A program made the translations under genes and the position numbers. A stretch of DNA of 64,000 nt from Fortiea contorta PCC 7126 (GTDB taxonomy: Bacteria > Cyanobacteriota > Cyanobacteriia > Cyanobacteriales > Nostocaceae), in the NCBI RefSeq assembly GCF_000332295.1, contig NZ_KB235930.1:3313895-3377894 (forward strand), written 5' to 3'. The notes beneath the pieces were generated by a model. The model made no database searches. It was not told the DNA's origin and saw only the letters and a program-made list of their open reading frames with translations. This document shows positions 8,646-17,525 of this stretch, piece by piece (positions within the stretch are counted from its first letter, which is position 1; every line of letters starts with the position of its first letter).

Positions 8646-10091
8646 TTATTGTTGCGCTTCCACAGGACGTTCATCGGGGACAAATTCTGCAGGGGTGGTA
8701 TCAACAGCAGGTTGACTAATTTCTAGACCAGGTACTGGTAGTTCAAGATTGGGGCCTCTGCGAATAATCCGACTACCAAAATACAACACAGCAACGAACA
8801 AAAGACTATAAACTGTGGCAAAGCCAATTAAAGAAACTAAAACATTACTAGCAGGAAGACGGGAAGCAGCATCGACCGTGCGGATTTGTCCATAAAGCGT
8901 CCAAGGCTGTCGTCCCACACAACGGACAATCCAGCCTGACTCAACGGCGATGTATCCTAGAGGAGCTGCAAATACCCAAACCCGCATTAACCATTTTTGC
9001 TGAGTAATTTTTTCTACTGATAATTGACCACGTAACCATTGCAGTGTAGTCAATAGCATCAAGCCAGCAAGGAAAAAGCCGATAGCAATCATGGTGCGGA
9101 AAGCGTAATAAATTAAACCTACCAGATGGGGGCGGTCTTCTGGTTTCCACTCCTTCAAACCGTGGACTGGTTCAGAAAGATTTTGTTTAAATTCGAGAAT
9201 GTATCCTAGGGCGTTGGGGATAGTGATTTCCCAATCGTTTTTTTGTGCTTTCTCGTTGGGTATAGCTAAAAAACTCCAATCTGCAGGCTGTCCAGCGGGT
9301 GTACTTTCCCATTGTGCTTCCATAGCAGCTAGTTTAGTGGGCTGATAGTGATAAACTTGCTCACCGCTCAAATGCCCGATGTAGATTTGTAATGGAGCAA
9401 CTGCGATCGCAGCTGTTAAGGCTATCTTTAAAGACCGAGCGAAAAAAGCTGGATGACGTTCTTTGAGAATATACCAAGCGCTAATCCCACCAATTACAAA
9501 CAAAGAAGTTTCTAGCGTCGCAAAGAACATATGCAACACACTATTTACCATGAAGGGATTAAGCATGGCTTGAAAGTAGTCATGGACAACAAACTTACCA
9601 TTGACCATTTCCCCGCCCGCAGGGGTTTGCATCCAAGAATTTGCTGTCAAAATCCACAGAGTTGACAGATTCGCACCAACAGCTACCAAGATTGTTGAGA
9701 GATAATGAATCGCTGGATTGACACGCTCCCAACCAAATAACATAATCCCTAAAAAAGCAGCTTCCAGCATGAAAGCCCAAGAAGCCTCAAACCCGATAAC
9801 ACTCCCGAAAAAATTACCCACTGCTTCCGAAAAAGGTGCCCAATTCGTGCCAAACTGAAATTCCATAGGAATACCAGTTGCTACACCAATCCCAAAATTT
9901 AAAACATAGAATTTTGACCAAAAGCGAGCGTGGTAATAATAATCTGGATTTTGAGTTTTCAACCAGATGCCTTCAACAATTACCAAATAAATTCCCATAC
10001 CTGTGGTTAACACAGGCCAAAGAATATGAAAAATAGCAGTCAGCGCAAATTGCATCCGTGATAAAACAACGGTATTAGATAAAAATTCCAT
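8646..10091 (-). CDS. cydA: Cytochrome bd ubiquinol oxidase subunit I
   Basis: CydA binds the haems and the quinol. The 481-residue protein carries the haem-ligand region near the N-terminus (RMQFALTAIFHILWPVLTTG), a long polytopic core and the diagnostic GRQPW motif (RCVGRQPWTLYGQIRT). The length and the short loop after helix 6 indicate the short Q-loop, cyanide-insensitive-type branch and not the long E. coli form; that is inference from length. It starts the cydA-cydB operon, with the regulatory region at 10092-10496 in front. Confidence 0.95.
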   Translation of the reverse strand: MEFLSNTVVLSRMQFALTAIFHILWPVLTTGMGIYLVIVEGIWLKTQNPDYYYHARFWSKFYVLNFGIGVATGIPMEFQFGTNWAPFSEAVGNFFGSVIGFEASWAFMLEAAFLGIMLFGWERVNPAIHYLSTILVAVGANLSTLWILTANSWMQTPAGGEMVNGKFVVHDYFQAMLNPFMVNSVLHMFFATLETSLFVIGGISAWYILKERHPAFFARSLKIALTAAIAVAPLQIYIGHLSGEQVYHYQPTKLAAMEAQWESTPAGQPADWSFLAIPNEKAQKNDWEITIPNALGYILEFKQNLSEPVHGLKEWKPEDRPHLVGLIYYAFRTMIAIGFFLAGLMLLTTLQWLRGQLSVEKITQQKWLMRVWVFAAPLGYIAVESGWIVRCVGRQPWTLYGQIRTVDAASRLPASNVLVSLIGFATVYSLLFVAVLYFGSRIIRRGPNLELPVPGLEISQPAVDTTPAEFVPDERPVEAQQ

Positions 10092-10496
10092 AGTTGTTAT
10101 TTGTTAGAGTTGTGGTTTAATAGCGTTTCCCCACGAAAATTCTTAGGGCGGGGTTCACGCCCGTAATTTTACTTCAGCTACGTTTCCTAATATATTTTGA
10201 TTGATTCTCACCGATTTATTTAGCAATAACTACTATATTCTTTTACTCTGATAAACTAGTTTTTTATTTAAAACATCCCTCTATAGATCAATACAACTCA
10301 ATTCCAAAGTAGAGACGTTGCCATCTAAATTTTTTACACTACAAGTAAGAAAAAAGCTTCTATATATTGAATTAATTATTGATAAATTTCAAAAGACAAG
10401 CAGTCAAACTTAAACAAAAAAATAAGTCTTGGTTGCATGACATTCTTTGCCTCCTCAACACAAGACTTGATAATTTCATCCCTCACCCTTCATACT
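10092..10496. other. Intergenic region upstream of cydA
   Basis: This 405-base AT-rich stretch lies between cydA and ald, both on the minus strand. I see no gene in it. It holds a short hairpin (GGGCG...CGCCC-like, near 10147-10165) and one half-copy of the GTAGAGACG dispersed motif at about 10309. The cydA promoter should be in its left part and the ald terminator in its right part, but no clear -35/-10 pair stands out. Confidence 0.4.
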
Positions 10497-11588
10497 TTAA
10501 TTGACCAAATCAGGGAATACCTCTTGCACAGCCGGATGCACTAACCGATGATTTTGCACATTTAAACCCTTAGCTAAAGCGGGGTTAACTTCCAACGCTT
10601 TCATGCCCAACTTTGCCAACTGCACAACATAAGGTAATGTACTATTATTCAGTGCTTGGGTCGCTGTCCAAGGTACTGCACCCGGCATGTTGGGAACGCC
10701 ATAATGTACCACACCTTCTTCAATGTAAATGGGGTTGGTATGGGATGTAGTATGTAAAGTTTCTACACAACCCCCTTGGTCAACAGCAACGTCAACAATT
10801 ACCGAACCAGGACGCATTTGTTTAACCAAATTGCGAGATACTAATACTGGTGCTCTGCGTCCGGGGACTAAGACCGCACCGATTAACAAATCAGCTTCCT
10901 TAACCGCAGCTTCGATATGAGCAGAGTTGCTATAAAGCAATTCCACCCTAGAGCCAAATAGTGTTTCTAAATAGGATAAGCGTTCGACATTAACATCTAA
11001 AATCTGCACCGTGGCCCCAAAACCCACAGCGATTCTAGCGGCTTCTGTGCCCACGACGCCACCACCTAAAATCACTACCTTTCCGGCTTTGACTCCCGGA
11101 ACACCACCCAAAAGGACGCCCCTACCGCCTTGCTGGCGTTCTAAATACCTGGCGCCAAATTGCACTGATAGTCGCCCAGCAATTATGCTCATGGGCGAGA
11201 GTAGCGGGAGTTTGTTCGCACCGGCTTGTTCTACAGTTTCGTAGGCGATCGCACTCGTGCCACAATCAATTAAATGCTCGGTCAATTTGCGATCGGCTGC
11301 TAAATGCAGATAAGTAAACAATATCTGCTCTTTGTGTAAAAACTTGTACTCTGTTGTTAACGGTTCTTTGACCTTAACCACCAGTTCTCGATTCCAAGCT
11401 GCTTCTGGTGTCGGTACAATCTCCGCTCCAGCATGAATATACTCTTGGTCTGTGAATCCAGCACCATCACCCGCTTGGGTCTGCACAAAGATGGTATGAC
11501 CATTTTCTCGCAAAACTCGCACACTCGAAGGACTTAACCCGACTCGAAATTCCTGATCTTTAGTCTCTCGCGGAACGCCGATTTCCAT
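10497..11588 (-). CDS. ald: Alanine dehydrogenase
   Basis: This NAD-dependent enzyme interconverts L-alanine and pyruvate plus ammonia in the cytosol. The 363-residue length is usual. The start MEIGVPRETKDQEFRVGLSP is the family N-terminus with the substrate-binding Arg; the Rossmann fold shows GGGVVGTEAARIAVGFGATV, and the C-terminal PNMPGAVPWTATQALNNST is diagnostic. In heterocystous cyanobacteria Ald contributes to nitrogen metabolism and diazotrophic growth. It is a single gene, divergent from the HLIP gene, and the two share an upstream region with a perfect palindrome at 11698-11718. Confidence 0.95.
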   Translation of the reverse strand: MEIGVPRETKDQEFRVGLSPSSVRVLRENGHTIFVQTQAGDGAGFTDQEYIHAGAEIVPTPEAAWNRELVVKVKEPLTTEYKFLHKEQILFTYLHLAADRKLTEHLIDCGTSAIAYETVEQAGANKLPLLSPMSIIAGRLSVQFGARYLERQQGGRGVLLGGVPGVKAGKVVILGGGVVGTEAARIAVGFGATVQILDVNVERLSYLETLFGSRVELLYSNSAHIEAAVKEADLLIGAVLVPGRRAPVLVSRNLVKQMRPGSVIVDVAVDQGGCVETLHTTSHTNPIYIEEGVVHYGVPNMPGAVPWTATQALNNSTLPYVVQLAKLGMKALEVNPALAKGLNVQNHRLVHPAVQEVFPDLVN

Positions 11589-11697
11589 GTACAGCCTCTC
11601 ATGAATTTTTGTTTAACTCTAGCCTGCCATCACCCCAATTGTCAGACTCTTGACTATTACCCCAGTCTCTCTAGAATATATAAAGAATAATTAAAAA

Positions 11698-11718
11698 TTG
11701 TAAACAAAACGTTTACAA
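11698..11718. promoter_or_regulatory. Perfect 8-base inverted repeat between ald and the HLIP gene
   Basis: TTGTAAAC and GTTTACAA are exact complements separated by AAAAC. The site lies 110 bases upstream of the ald start and 149 bases upstream of the HLIP start, in a divergent promoter region, which is where a dimeric repressor or activator would bind. The TTTACA half-sites resemble the halves of the HLR1 high-light element, but HLR1 is a direct repeat, so this is not a match. Confidence 0.4.
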
Positions 11719-11866
11719 GGCTCTATCTCCAAAACCTCCCAGCGGATTTTTCTAGCTATCTTGGCATCCCAGCATAGCGTTTAATGGAGAACTGACCGTA
11801 ACGGAGCCAGATTCTACTCAAACTTGATCGATAGCAAATTAAATTTGTCGCCCAGAGGACTTGTTA

Positions 11867-12040
11867 ATGATTACACAGCCCAAACCAACCGTTACTCCCA
11901 AACTAGAAGATCCAAAATTTGGCTTTAATGAATATGCCGAACGCTTGAATGGTCGAGCCGCCATGATCGGATTTATGCTGATTGTGGTAATCGAATACTT
12001 TACCAATCAAGGAGTGCTATCTTGGCTCGGCCTCAAGTAG
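11867..12040 (+). CDS. High light-inducible protein (HLIP/Scp family)
   Basis: This 57-residue gene encodes a single-helix chlorophyll a/b-binding-like protein. The diagnostic motif E-R-L-N-G-R-A-A-M-I-G-F runs from residue 25 to 36 at the start of the only membrane helix (about 32-45); the Glu and Asn-Gly-Arg are the chlorophyll-ligand and salt-bridge residues of the family. The start ATG at 11867 is preceded by GAGG with eight-base spacing. HLIPs sit in thylakoids, bind chlorophyll and carotenoid, and quench excess energy or help photosystem assembly. A long hairpin at 12086-12131 follows and probably ends the transcript. High-light induction is expected from the family. Confidence 0.93.
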   Translation: MITQPKPTVTPKLEDPKFGFNEYAERLNGRAAMIGFMLIVVIEYFTNQGVLSWLGLK

Positions 12041-12085
12041 TCACCGTATAAAGCGCCAGTACAAATAGGTTCAAGTGTGTGCAAG

Positions 12086-12131
12086 GGGAGCAAATCTCCG
12101 ATTTTTCCAAAAAGTCGGGGGTTTGCTTCCC
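12086..12131 (+). terminator. Long imperfect hairpin after the HLIP gene
   Basis: A 46-base inverted repeat has arms beginning GGGAGCAAAT and ending TTTGCTTCCC, pairing through most of their length around a short loop. It lies 46 bases past the HLIP stop. There is no clean T-run after it, so it may end or stabilise the mRNA. Confidence 0.45.
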
Positions 12132-12525
12132 AAACGTTTCAGTATCAGCTTTCGTTCAAACCAGTTGAAACACTCACGTCGTATTGACTTAATGCCCGGA
12201 ACATGCAAAAAAAATCTCAGTGTTATCCTAGAGTTACGACTACCACTTGCAAGAGGGCTGATTACCACACTTCCCCTCCCACTCAAGAAAATTATAATAT
12301 CTAGATATCTTTACCCAATCAAGACCAAAAACAGTCTGAATATCAGTTATGTCATTGCCGCTAAAACACTTAGATATTATTTAGGGAATGTGGGTATGGT
12401 GAATAGGTAACAAACATACCAATCACCAACCACCAATGCAAGTAGTCGATCAAGTGCATAACCGCTCTGATGTACAGATATTCTTGGTAAATTGACACAA
12501 AAGCTAAACTGGATCAACCCAAGCT
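12132..12525. other. Intergenic region, no gene seen
   Basis: This region between the HLIP hairpin and the small membrane gene is AT-rich. Overlapping open frames exist on both strands (12071-12286 and 12075-12410), but they are basic, low-quality translations with no start context, one mirroring the other, so I treat the region as non-coding. Confidence 0.4.
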
Positions 12526-12528
12526 GTG

Positions 12529-12822
12529 ATGAATGCTGTATTGCCTCGTTTTATAAAGTCAGCCTACCGCAAAGAACCAATCGTTAGTGTGTTGATCACC
12601 ATGGGTGTAGTAGACGCGCTCATTGGTGGATTGGATGATAGTTGGTCGCTATTTGCTTTTGGCTTAGGGATATCAGGAATATCCCTTGGTTACAAGTTAT
12701 GGCGCATCCAGCAAAGTCGGACTGTACCAGAGGAACCCGTGGTACAACACTACTTACCCTCTCGTTCTTCTAGTCCAACTTTGCCTATGCTCAGTGTGAC
12801 TAAGAAAAAACCACCTTTGTAA
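12529..12822 (+). CDS. Small membrane protein, unknown function
   Basis: The 97-residue product starts at the ATG at 12529 (a GTG directly in front adds only one residue). Two hydrophobic segments, about residues 18-34 and 41-58, are separated by a short GGLDDSW turn, followed by a basic YKLWR and a Pro/Ser-rich tail with basic end. The likely topology is a helical hairpin in the membrane. I do not recognise the family. It sits alone between the HLIP gene and the WD40 gene. Confidence 0.6.
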   Translation: MNAVLPRFIKSAYRKEPIVSVLITMGVVDALIGGLDDSWSLFAFGLGISGISLGYKLWRIQQSRTVPEEPVVQHYLPSRSSSPTLPMLSVTKKKPPL

Positions 12823-12930
12823 AGGGTCGAGAGTTAAGGGTCAAGAAAGTTTGATCTGTGAATATCTTCTTTCTCCTCACTCCTAACCTAAAAGATTGAT
12901 TGACGCGCCTTGAAACAGTGAGGGGAAATC

Positions 12931-13977
12931 GTGAAGAGTGAGGGAAGAAGTCAAAAAGGCTCTGGAATTATTTTATCTATGATGGTGGTGGCAACAGTTG
13001 CAGTTGTCCCAATTTGGCAAAGCTTCAGCATCAAAACTGTTGACGCAGCCACACAAGCAGCCCAGTCTCAAACAACACCAAACTTTACCCGTCCCCAACT
13101 GCTCTACACTCTACACGGACATGGGGGAACGGTGAAAGCTTTGGCTTTTAGTCCAGACAGCAAAACTCTCGTGAGTGGGGGTGCGGAAAATGAAGGTGTG
13201 ATTCGCTTGTGGAATTTAGTGAATGGCGATCGCGTCGGGACTATCCGCAAAGCCCATAAAACAGCAATAGAGTCCTTGGTGATTTCGCCTGATGGACGCA
13301 CCCTCGCAAGCTGTAGCACCGACCACACAATAAATCTTTGGAATCTCAAGAATCAGCGATTCAGTCGCTCTTTTGTGGGACACACTAGTAATGTGTTGTC
13401 TCTGGCTATATCCCCTGATGGAAAAGTTTTGGTCAGCGGTGCTTTAGATGGAATTCGTCTCTGGGATTTACCGCAGCAGCGCCCTTTGTCAACTTTGGTC
13501 AGGTTTGAGAATGCAATTGATACACTGGCGATTAGTCCTGATGGTCAGACCTTGGTGAGTGGTGATATTCGGGGTGTAATTAAGCTGTGGAATTTGCGTG
13601 ATGGAAAGTTAATCAGAGAATTTGTCGCCCATTCGCAAACAGTCAGCGCTGTAGGTTTCACACCCAACGGCGAAAATTTAATTACTGCTAGCCACGATCG
13701 CACCATCAAACTCTGGAATCTTAGCGATAGCAAACTAACTCGCACCTTCACAGGACATAATAACTCGATTAATGCGATCGCCATCAACCCCGACGGACAA
13801 ACTCTAGCTAGTGCTGGTAGAGATGGCATTAAATTGTGGAATTTAACTACAGGCGAGTTAATTAATACACTTAACGAGCATACTGATTGGGTCAGCGCGA
13901 TCGCTTTTAGCCCCAACGGTAAAATCCTTGCTAGCAGCGGCTTTGACAAAAAAATCAAAGTTTGGCGCAGTCAGTAA
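12931..13977 (+). CDS. Membrane-anchored WD40-repeat protein
   Basis: The 348-residue product has a single N-terminal hydrophobic segment (about 12-33), acting as an uncleaved anchor or signal, then seven WD40 repeats from about residue 55 to the end. Each shows the pattern of H near the start, SPDG (or NPDG/PNG) in the turn, and a closing I-x-LW-N or V-W. Seven blades make a closed beta-propeller, a binding platform with no catalysis. The start is GTG at 12931. The propeller is predicted to be outside the cytoplasm if the segment is an anchor. Partners are unknown. Confidence 0.85.
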   Translation: MKSEGRSQKGSGIILSMMVVATVAVVPIWQSFSIKTVDAATQAAQSQTTPNFTRPQLLYTLHGHGGTVKALAFSPDSKTLVSGGAENEGVIRLWNLVNGDRVGTIRKAHKTAIESLVISPDGRTLASCSTDHTINLWNLKNQRFSRSFVGHTSNVLSLAISPDGKVLVSGALDGIRLWDLPQQRPLSTLVRFENAIDTLAISPDGQTLVSGDIRGVIKLWNLRDGKLIREFVAHSQTVSAVGFTPNGENLITASHDRTIKLWNLSDSKLTRTFTGHNNSINAIAINPDGQTLASAGRDGIKLWNLTTGELINTLNEHTDWVSAIAFSPNGKILASSGFDKKIKVWRSQ

Positions 13978-14458
13978 TTTATCCTGAAAATTCGTGTATT
14001 AATTTAAAAACAAGATATTTAGAGCCAATGAGATAGACTCAGTAATTTCCGCATCTACAAGAAAATTTAACCAAATTTCTCAATAAAAATCCAAAATTTT
14101 ACGGAAAATGACTGAGGCGCAGTGTAACTTATAGCGGTTGCACTACAGTTGAAATTACATATCCCCACCAACAACCACTGCTTTTTTCTCAGTGGTCTGT
14201 TTCGTTAATTTTGCTTTTGTTGTAGAGACGCTAAATGTCCCATCTCTACACGGTTTTAATTATTAATTCGATGAACCACTAGTCCCTAGTACAGCACGGC
14301 GAAAATAAACTACCCATTACAAATTTTCCAAAGGCTTATCATCTAAGCTTCTTCATTTCATACTTTATAGTTTATACTTCAGCCTTGTTGTACTAGTCTC
14401 TATTCCCTCACCCCTTTTTTAAATAAAAAAACTAAATAATTGAAGCGGAGGTAGGATT
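13978..14458. other. Intergenic region with one palindromic repeat
   Basis: No gene is seen in this 480-base gap between the WD40 gene and the helical protein. It contains a dispersed palindrome at 14221-14250 (listed separately) and an AGTGG...CCACT-type short repeat near 14175-14195. Just before the next gene lies a strong ribosome-binding site. Confidence 0.4.
14221..14250. repeat. Dispersed palindrome, TGTAGAGACG family
   Basis: TGTAGAGAYG and its complement flank a 10-base centre. Related copies occur at 33067-33098, 40429-40460 and, degraded, at 27717-27750, with a lone half near 10309, so it is a genome-dispersed small palindrome. Confidence 0.65.
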
Positions 14459-15403
14459 ATGAATCCCACACCAGATTCTTTTGAATACTGGATGGAAAAA
14501 ATTAGGCTTTATTGGCGTAATATGGCTAAACCCACAGCTGATATTAATTCGTCTCTAGATGATGAAGAAAAATTGCGGTGGTTTATAGATATTGATCGGC
14601 GTCATTTGAATGCTATAGCAAATAAATTACCAGATAAAGTTAATCAACAAGTTTTGCAAGAGTTTATCGCTATTCTTCAAGAATATAAAAAACTGTTGCA
14701 ACTCCAACCGCCCAATTATCCCCTCTACAAAGCTGAAGATTTACGGGATAAAATTGCTAATGTCATGGAAGACATAGCTGACGTTTATTGTTTCATGTGT
14801 ACAAGCGATGGAAAAGCAGGTTTTGACTATAAACAAGCTAACTTTTATTATCATCAAGCAATCCAATCTTATGTAGAAAACAACAGCGCCGAAACAGCAA
14901 AGCGATGTTTTAAAAAAATTGCTCAACTGAGAATAAATTATAAAATTAATGTTGATCGAGAAATTGAACACCTTTTTCTTACTCTTGAATCTTTGTCGCC
15001 CCACAGTTTGAAATATTTAGAAACTCTCATAAATTTAGCTGAAATTTATTTTGCTAATGGCGATAACTTTGAAGCAGAAAAATGTTTATTATTAACTGAA
15101 AGCAAACTGAAAGAATTAGGTTACACCCAGTTTAGTCTTACAGAAATAACTAACGATTCGCCAATATTAAACAAAACCCAATCAAGAGATTTTCTAGAAG
15201 AATATAATAGTGGTGAAATTGCTGTAAAAGTCAGAGAACTTTATCGAAGGCTATATTTCTCCTTGTCGCAAATCTATCGAGAGAAAGCTGTCCAAGAAGC
15301 AGCTAAATATTTAGAATTAGTCAATAGAATGAACGGTGATGATAAAAATAAAAATCCTTCAGAGCAAATGTTAAACTGGCTGAATTCTCACTTTAATCTA
15401 TAA
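14459..15403 (+). CDS. Helical, TPR-like hypothetical protein
   Basis: The 314-residue product has a GGAGGT ribosome-binding site at 14447-14452, six bases before the ATG, which fixes the start. It is almost entirely alpha-helical by eye, with repeated helix pairs containing aromatic and alanine positions (for example FDYKQANFYYHQAIQSY and SLKYLETLINLAEIYFANGD), which suggests tetratricopeptide-like repeats below easy recognition. There is no signal peptide or membrane segment. I do not assign a function. It is monocistronic, with a hairpin at 15470-15487 after it. Confidence 0.65.
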   Translation: MNPTPDSFEYWMEKIRLYWRNMAKPTADINSSLDDEEKLRWFIDIDRRHLNAIANKLPDKVNQQVLQEFIAILQEYKKLLQLQPPNYPLYKAEDLRDKIANVMEDIADVYCFMCTSDGKAGFDYKQANFYYHQAIQSYVENNSAETAKRCFKKIAQLRINYKINVDREIEHLFLTLESLSPHSLKYLETLINLAEIYFANGDNFEAEKCLLLTESKLKELGYTQFSLTEITNDSPILNKTQSRDFLEEYNSGEIAVKVRELYRRLYFSLSQIYREKAVQEAAKYLELVNRMNGDDKNKNPSEQMLNWLNSHFNL

Positions 15404-15469
15404 CTTATAGATACTAAAATGACGATTTTCGCTCCTTAGTTTGACTACCGTCACTTTATTTACAGAAAA

Positions 15470-15487
15470 AACCCCCTTACGGGGGTT
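15470..15487. terminator. Hairpin after the helical protein gene
   Basis: AACCCCC and GGGGGTT pair around a TTAC loop. An A-run lies in front, so a minus-strand transcript would have a U-run after the stem; for plus-strand reading it is a plain GC-rich stem. It probably acts as the 3' boundary of the upstream gene. Confidence 0.5.
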
Positions 15488-15621
15488 ACGTAAGTCATTC
15501 GCGTGGAGTGAACGACTAATAATTAATACTGAGATTACGTACAGCTATCCGCACGAAATCTAAGTATTACACTAAAAAAATACCAGTACTGGACTGACAG
15601 AGCTAAAATAGTTCATTAGAA

Positions 15622-15695
15622 GTAGGTTGGATAAAGCAAAGCGCAACCCAACTGAGATCAGGGTGTTGGGTTGCGTTACACTTCACCCAACCTAC
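15622..15695. repeat. Dispersed palindromic repeat, GTAGGTTGG family
   Basis: The ends GTAGGTTGG and CCAACCTAC are complementary, and an inner pair (GCGCAACCCA / TGGGTTGCG) extends the stem. Related elements with GTAGGGTGCGTT-type ends lie at 29974-30055 and 34520-34627. It is a mobile-looking non-coding repeat of the kind common in Nostocales intergenic DNA. Confidence 0.65.
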
Positions 15696-15737
15696 AAAAT
15701 CTGATGTCCTGAAAGCTTTGCTGCATCTAAGTTTTTC

Positions 15738-15770
15738 AATTGCGAATTGCGAATTGCGAATTGTGAATTG
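15738..15770. repeat. Heptanucleotide tandem repeat (STRR)
   Basis: AATTGCG is repeated about four times in tandem, the last copy altered to AATTGTG. This is a short tandemly repeated repetitive sequence of the type described from heterocystous cyanobacteria, sitting about 65 bases before the TIR-like gene. Confidence 0.7.
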
Positions 15771-15835
15771 GTATTACACCTTGGTGTAAGCTTGTGAGAA
15801 AGTTGAATAACGAGAGACGGTAGAAATAGCGCCTT

Positions 15836-16606
15836 ATGTCTATTATTGCGCTCAGAGCGTGGTATATTCAGGATTACGAGCCAATTCCAGAATTAGAAAA
15901 GCGTCAGCCAGATATTCGCCTCAGTAAAAAAAGTTTGCTGAAATCGGGATTGCGAGCGGATTTTCTAGAAGATAGTGACGAAGTAAGGAAATCTACTTGG
16001 TTTGGGCGCTATCTGGAAGGAGAAAATATTGAATTTTATATAGAAGGTAGCGGTGGTTATTGCGTCGCTAACATTGACTTGATTAGCCATGAAATTTATT
16101 TCACCAAGCAAGCAGTGTTAGCTCAGTTAGAGCCAACCATTTTTTTATGCTATCAAACAGAGTATGCACCAGCGAGTGACGCTTTAAGGGAAGAATTGCA
16201 AACAAGTTTAGAAAATTTGAATCGGCGATCGCGTATTCATTTATCATTAGTAGAATCTTACCGCCCTGGAGATGGGCCGCTACGGCTGAACCTGGGGATG
16301 ATGCGAAAAATCCGCAAAAGTTTGCTGTTTATTGCTGATACCACACCGATTGCTAGCGTAGATGGGAAAGCAACCACCAAATTAATTCCTAGTCCCAACG
16401 TCTGTATTGAAATCGGTTATGCTATTCAGAGCAAGCGCTCAGAACAGATTTTGCTGGCGCAAATGCAACGTCCAGATTTAGAAGGGGAATTTTCCTTCGA
16501 CCTACCTAAACATCAAATTTTGCCATTCCAAGATAGCAAAGAACTCAACCAAATTTTAACAGAAGCGATCGCTGCCCAGCTAGGACGATTTAAACTGTTT
16601 ACTTAA
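15836..16606 (+). CDS. TIR-like / nucleotide-binding fold protein
   Basis: The 256-residue product has two parts. Residues 1-95 form an unrecognised N-terminal domain. From about residue 100 the sequence follows a flavodoxin-like/TIR-like pattern: a first strand ending TIFLCYQ, a helix, a second strand, RPGDGPLRLNLGMMRKIRKSLLFIAD, and then PSPNVCIEIGYA with Glu192. That last motif is typical of TIR-like and nucleoside-deoxyribosyltransferase-like proteins, in which the Glu is catalytic for NAD or nucleotide cleavage. Some relatives are antiviral effectors. Here no sensor gene is adjacent, the start context is weak, and the function is inference. Confidence 0.6.
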   Translation: MSIIALRAWYIQDYEPIPELEKRQPDIRLSKKSLLKSGLRADFLEDSDEVRKSTWFGRYLEGENIEFYIEGSGGYCVANIDLISHEIYFTKQAVLAQLEPTIFLCYQTEYAPASDALREELQTSLENLNRRSRIHLSLVESYRPGDGPLRLNLGMMRKIRKSLLFIADTTPIASVDGKATTKLIPSPNVCIEIGYAIQSKRSEQILLAQMQRPDLEGEFSFDLPKHQILPFQDSKELNQILTEAIAAQLGRFKLFT

Positions 16607-16672
16607 TACCCTAACAAGCTTCTGTTTTCAAGTATAACATCAATCCAAAATCTCAAATCGGGTGACTTTACT

Positions 16673-17476
16673 ATGCATTTAACTTGGTTAGACAGCAATA
16701 GTTGGTTGATAGAAATCGGCGGTAAAAGGATATTACTTGACCCCTGGTTAGTAGGCTCCTTAACTTTTAATAATTTAGATTGGTTATTCAAAGGTTCTCG
16801 ATTAAAAGAACGCCCCATACCACCAAATATAGACCTAATTCTCTTATCTCAAAGTTTAGAAGACCACACCCACCCACCGACACTCCAACAAATGGAGCGC
16901 CAAATTCCAGTTGTTGGCTCTCCCAGCGCCGCCAAAGTCGCACAGGGATTAAGTTACACCGCTGTCACAGCTTTAGCTCATGGTGAAACTTTTGTGTTAG
17001 ATCATCAAGTGGAAATTAAAGCCACTCCCGGCTCTTTGGTGGGACTCAATTTAGTAGAAAATGGCTATCTTCTGACAGAATTAGCAACTGGTTTTACCCT
17101 CTATTATGAGCCTCATGGAAATCATGCTCCGCAAATTAAAGAATTTGCACCAGTCGATGTAGTTATCACACCATTAATTGACTTAGCGATACCTTTTGTC
17201 GGGTCGATTATTAAAGGAACTAACACTGCTTTGGAAGTAGTTAAATGGTTACAACCCCAAGTAATTCTTTCCACAGCTGCTGGAGGAGACGTAGTATTTG
17301 CAGGGTTATTAATGAAATTCCTTAAAGCAACTGGTACTGTGGAAGAATTTCGTTCATTACTACAGAAAAATAACTTAAATACACGAGTGATTGCGCCCAC
17401 ACCAGGACAACGCTTTGACTTGCAATTACAACAGCGGACAGCCTCAGAATATATACTACGGTCAGTTGAAAATTAA
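16673..17476 (+). CDS. MBL-fold (UlaG-like) protein with degenerate metal site
   Basis: The 267-residue product follows the metallo-beta-lactamase fold of the UlaG/YtnP-like branch: MHLTWLDSNSWLIEIGG, then LLDPWLVGSL, then the position of the HxHxDH motif, and a later EPHGNHAP and DVVITPLID. The metal motif itself reads SQSLEDH: Gln60 and Leu62 stand where histidines are expected, while Asp64 and His65 are kept. So the usual two-zinc site is unlikely to be complete. It may bind one metal, or act without hydrolysis. It lies 67 bases after the TIR-like gene and 50 before the ABC exporter, on the same strand. Confidence 0.75.
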   Translation: MHLTWLDSNSWLIEIGGKRILLDPWLVGSLTFNNLDWLFKGSRLKERPIPPNIDLILLSQSLEDHTHPPTLQQMERQIPVVGSPSAAKVAQGLSYTAVTALAHGETFVLDHQVEIKATPGSLVGLNLVENGYLLTELATGFTLYYEPHGNHAPQIKEFAPVDVVITPLIDLAIPFVGSIIKGTNTALEVVKWLQPQVILSTAAGGDVVFAGLLMKFLKATGTVEEFRSLLQKNNLNTRVIAPTPGQRFDLQLQQRTASEYILRSVEN

Positions 17477-17525
17477 TGCTTGACTAAGAGATAATCTGTA
17501 CCTACGTATATAGCGGTGCATTCCC

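Noticed and set aside
12071-12410. Overlapping frames on both strands after the HLIP gene
   Set aside because: They run through the hairpin, have no ribosome-binding site and look like random basic sequence.
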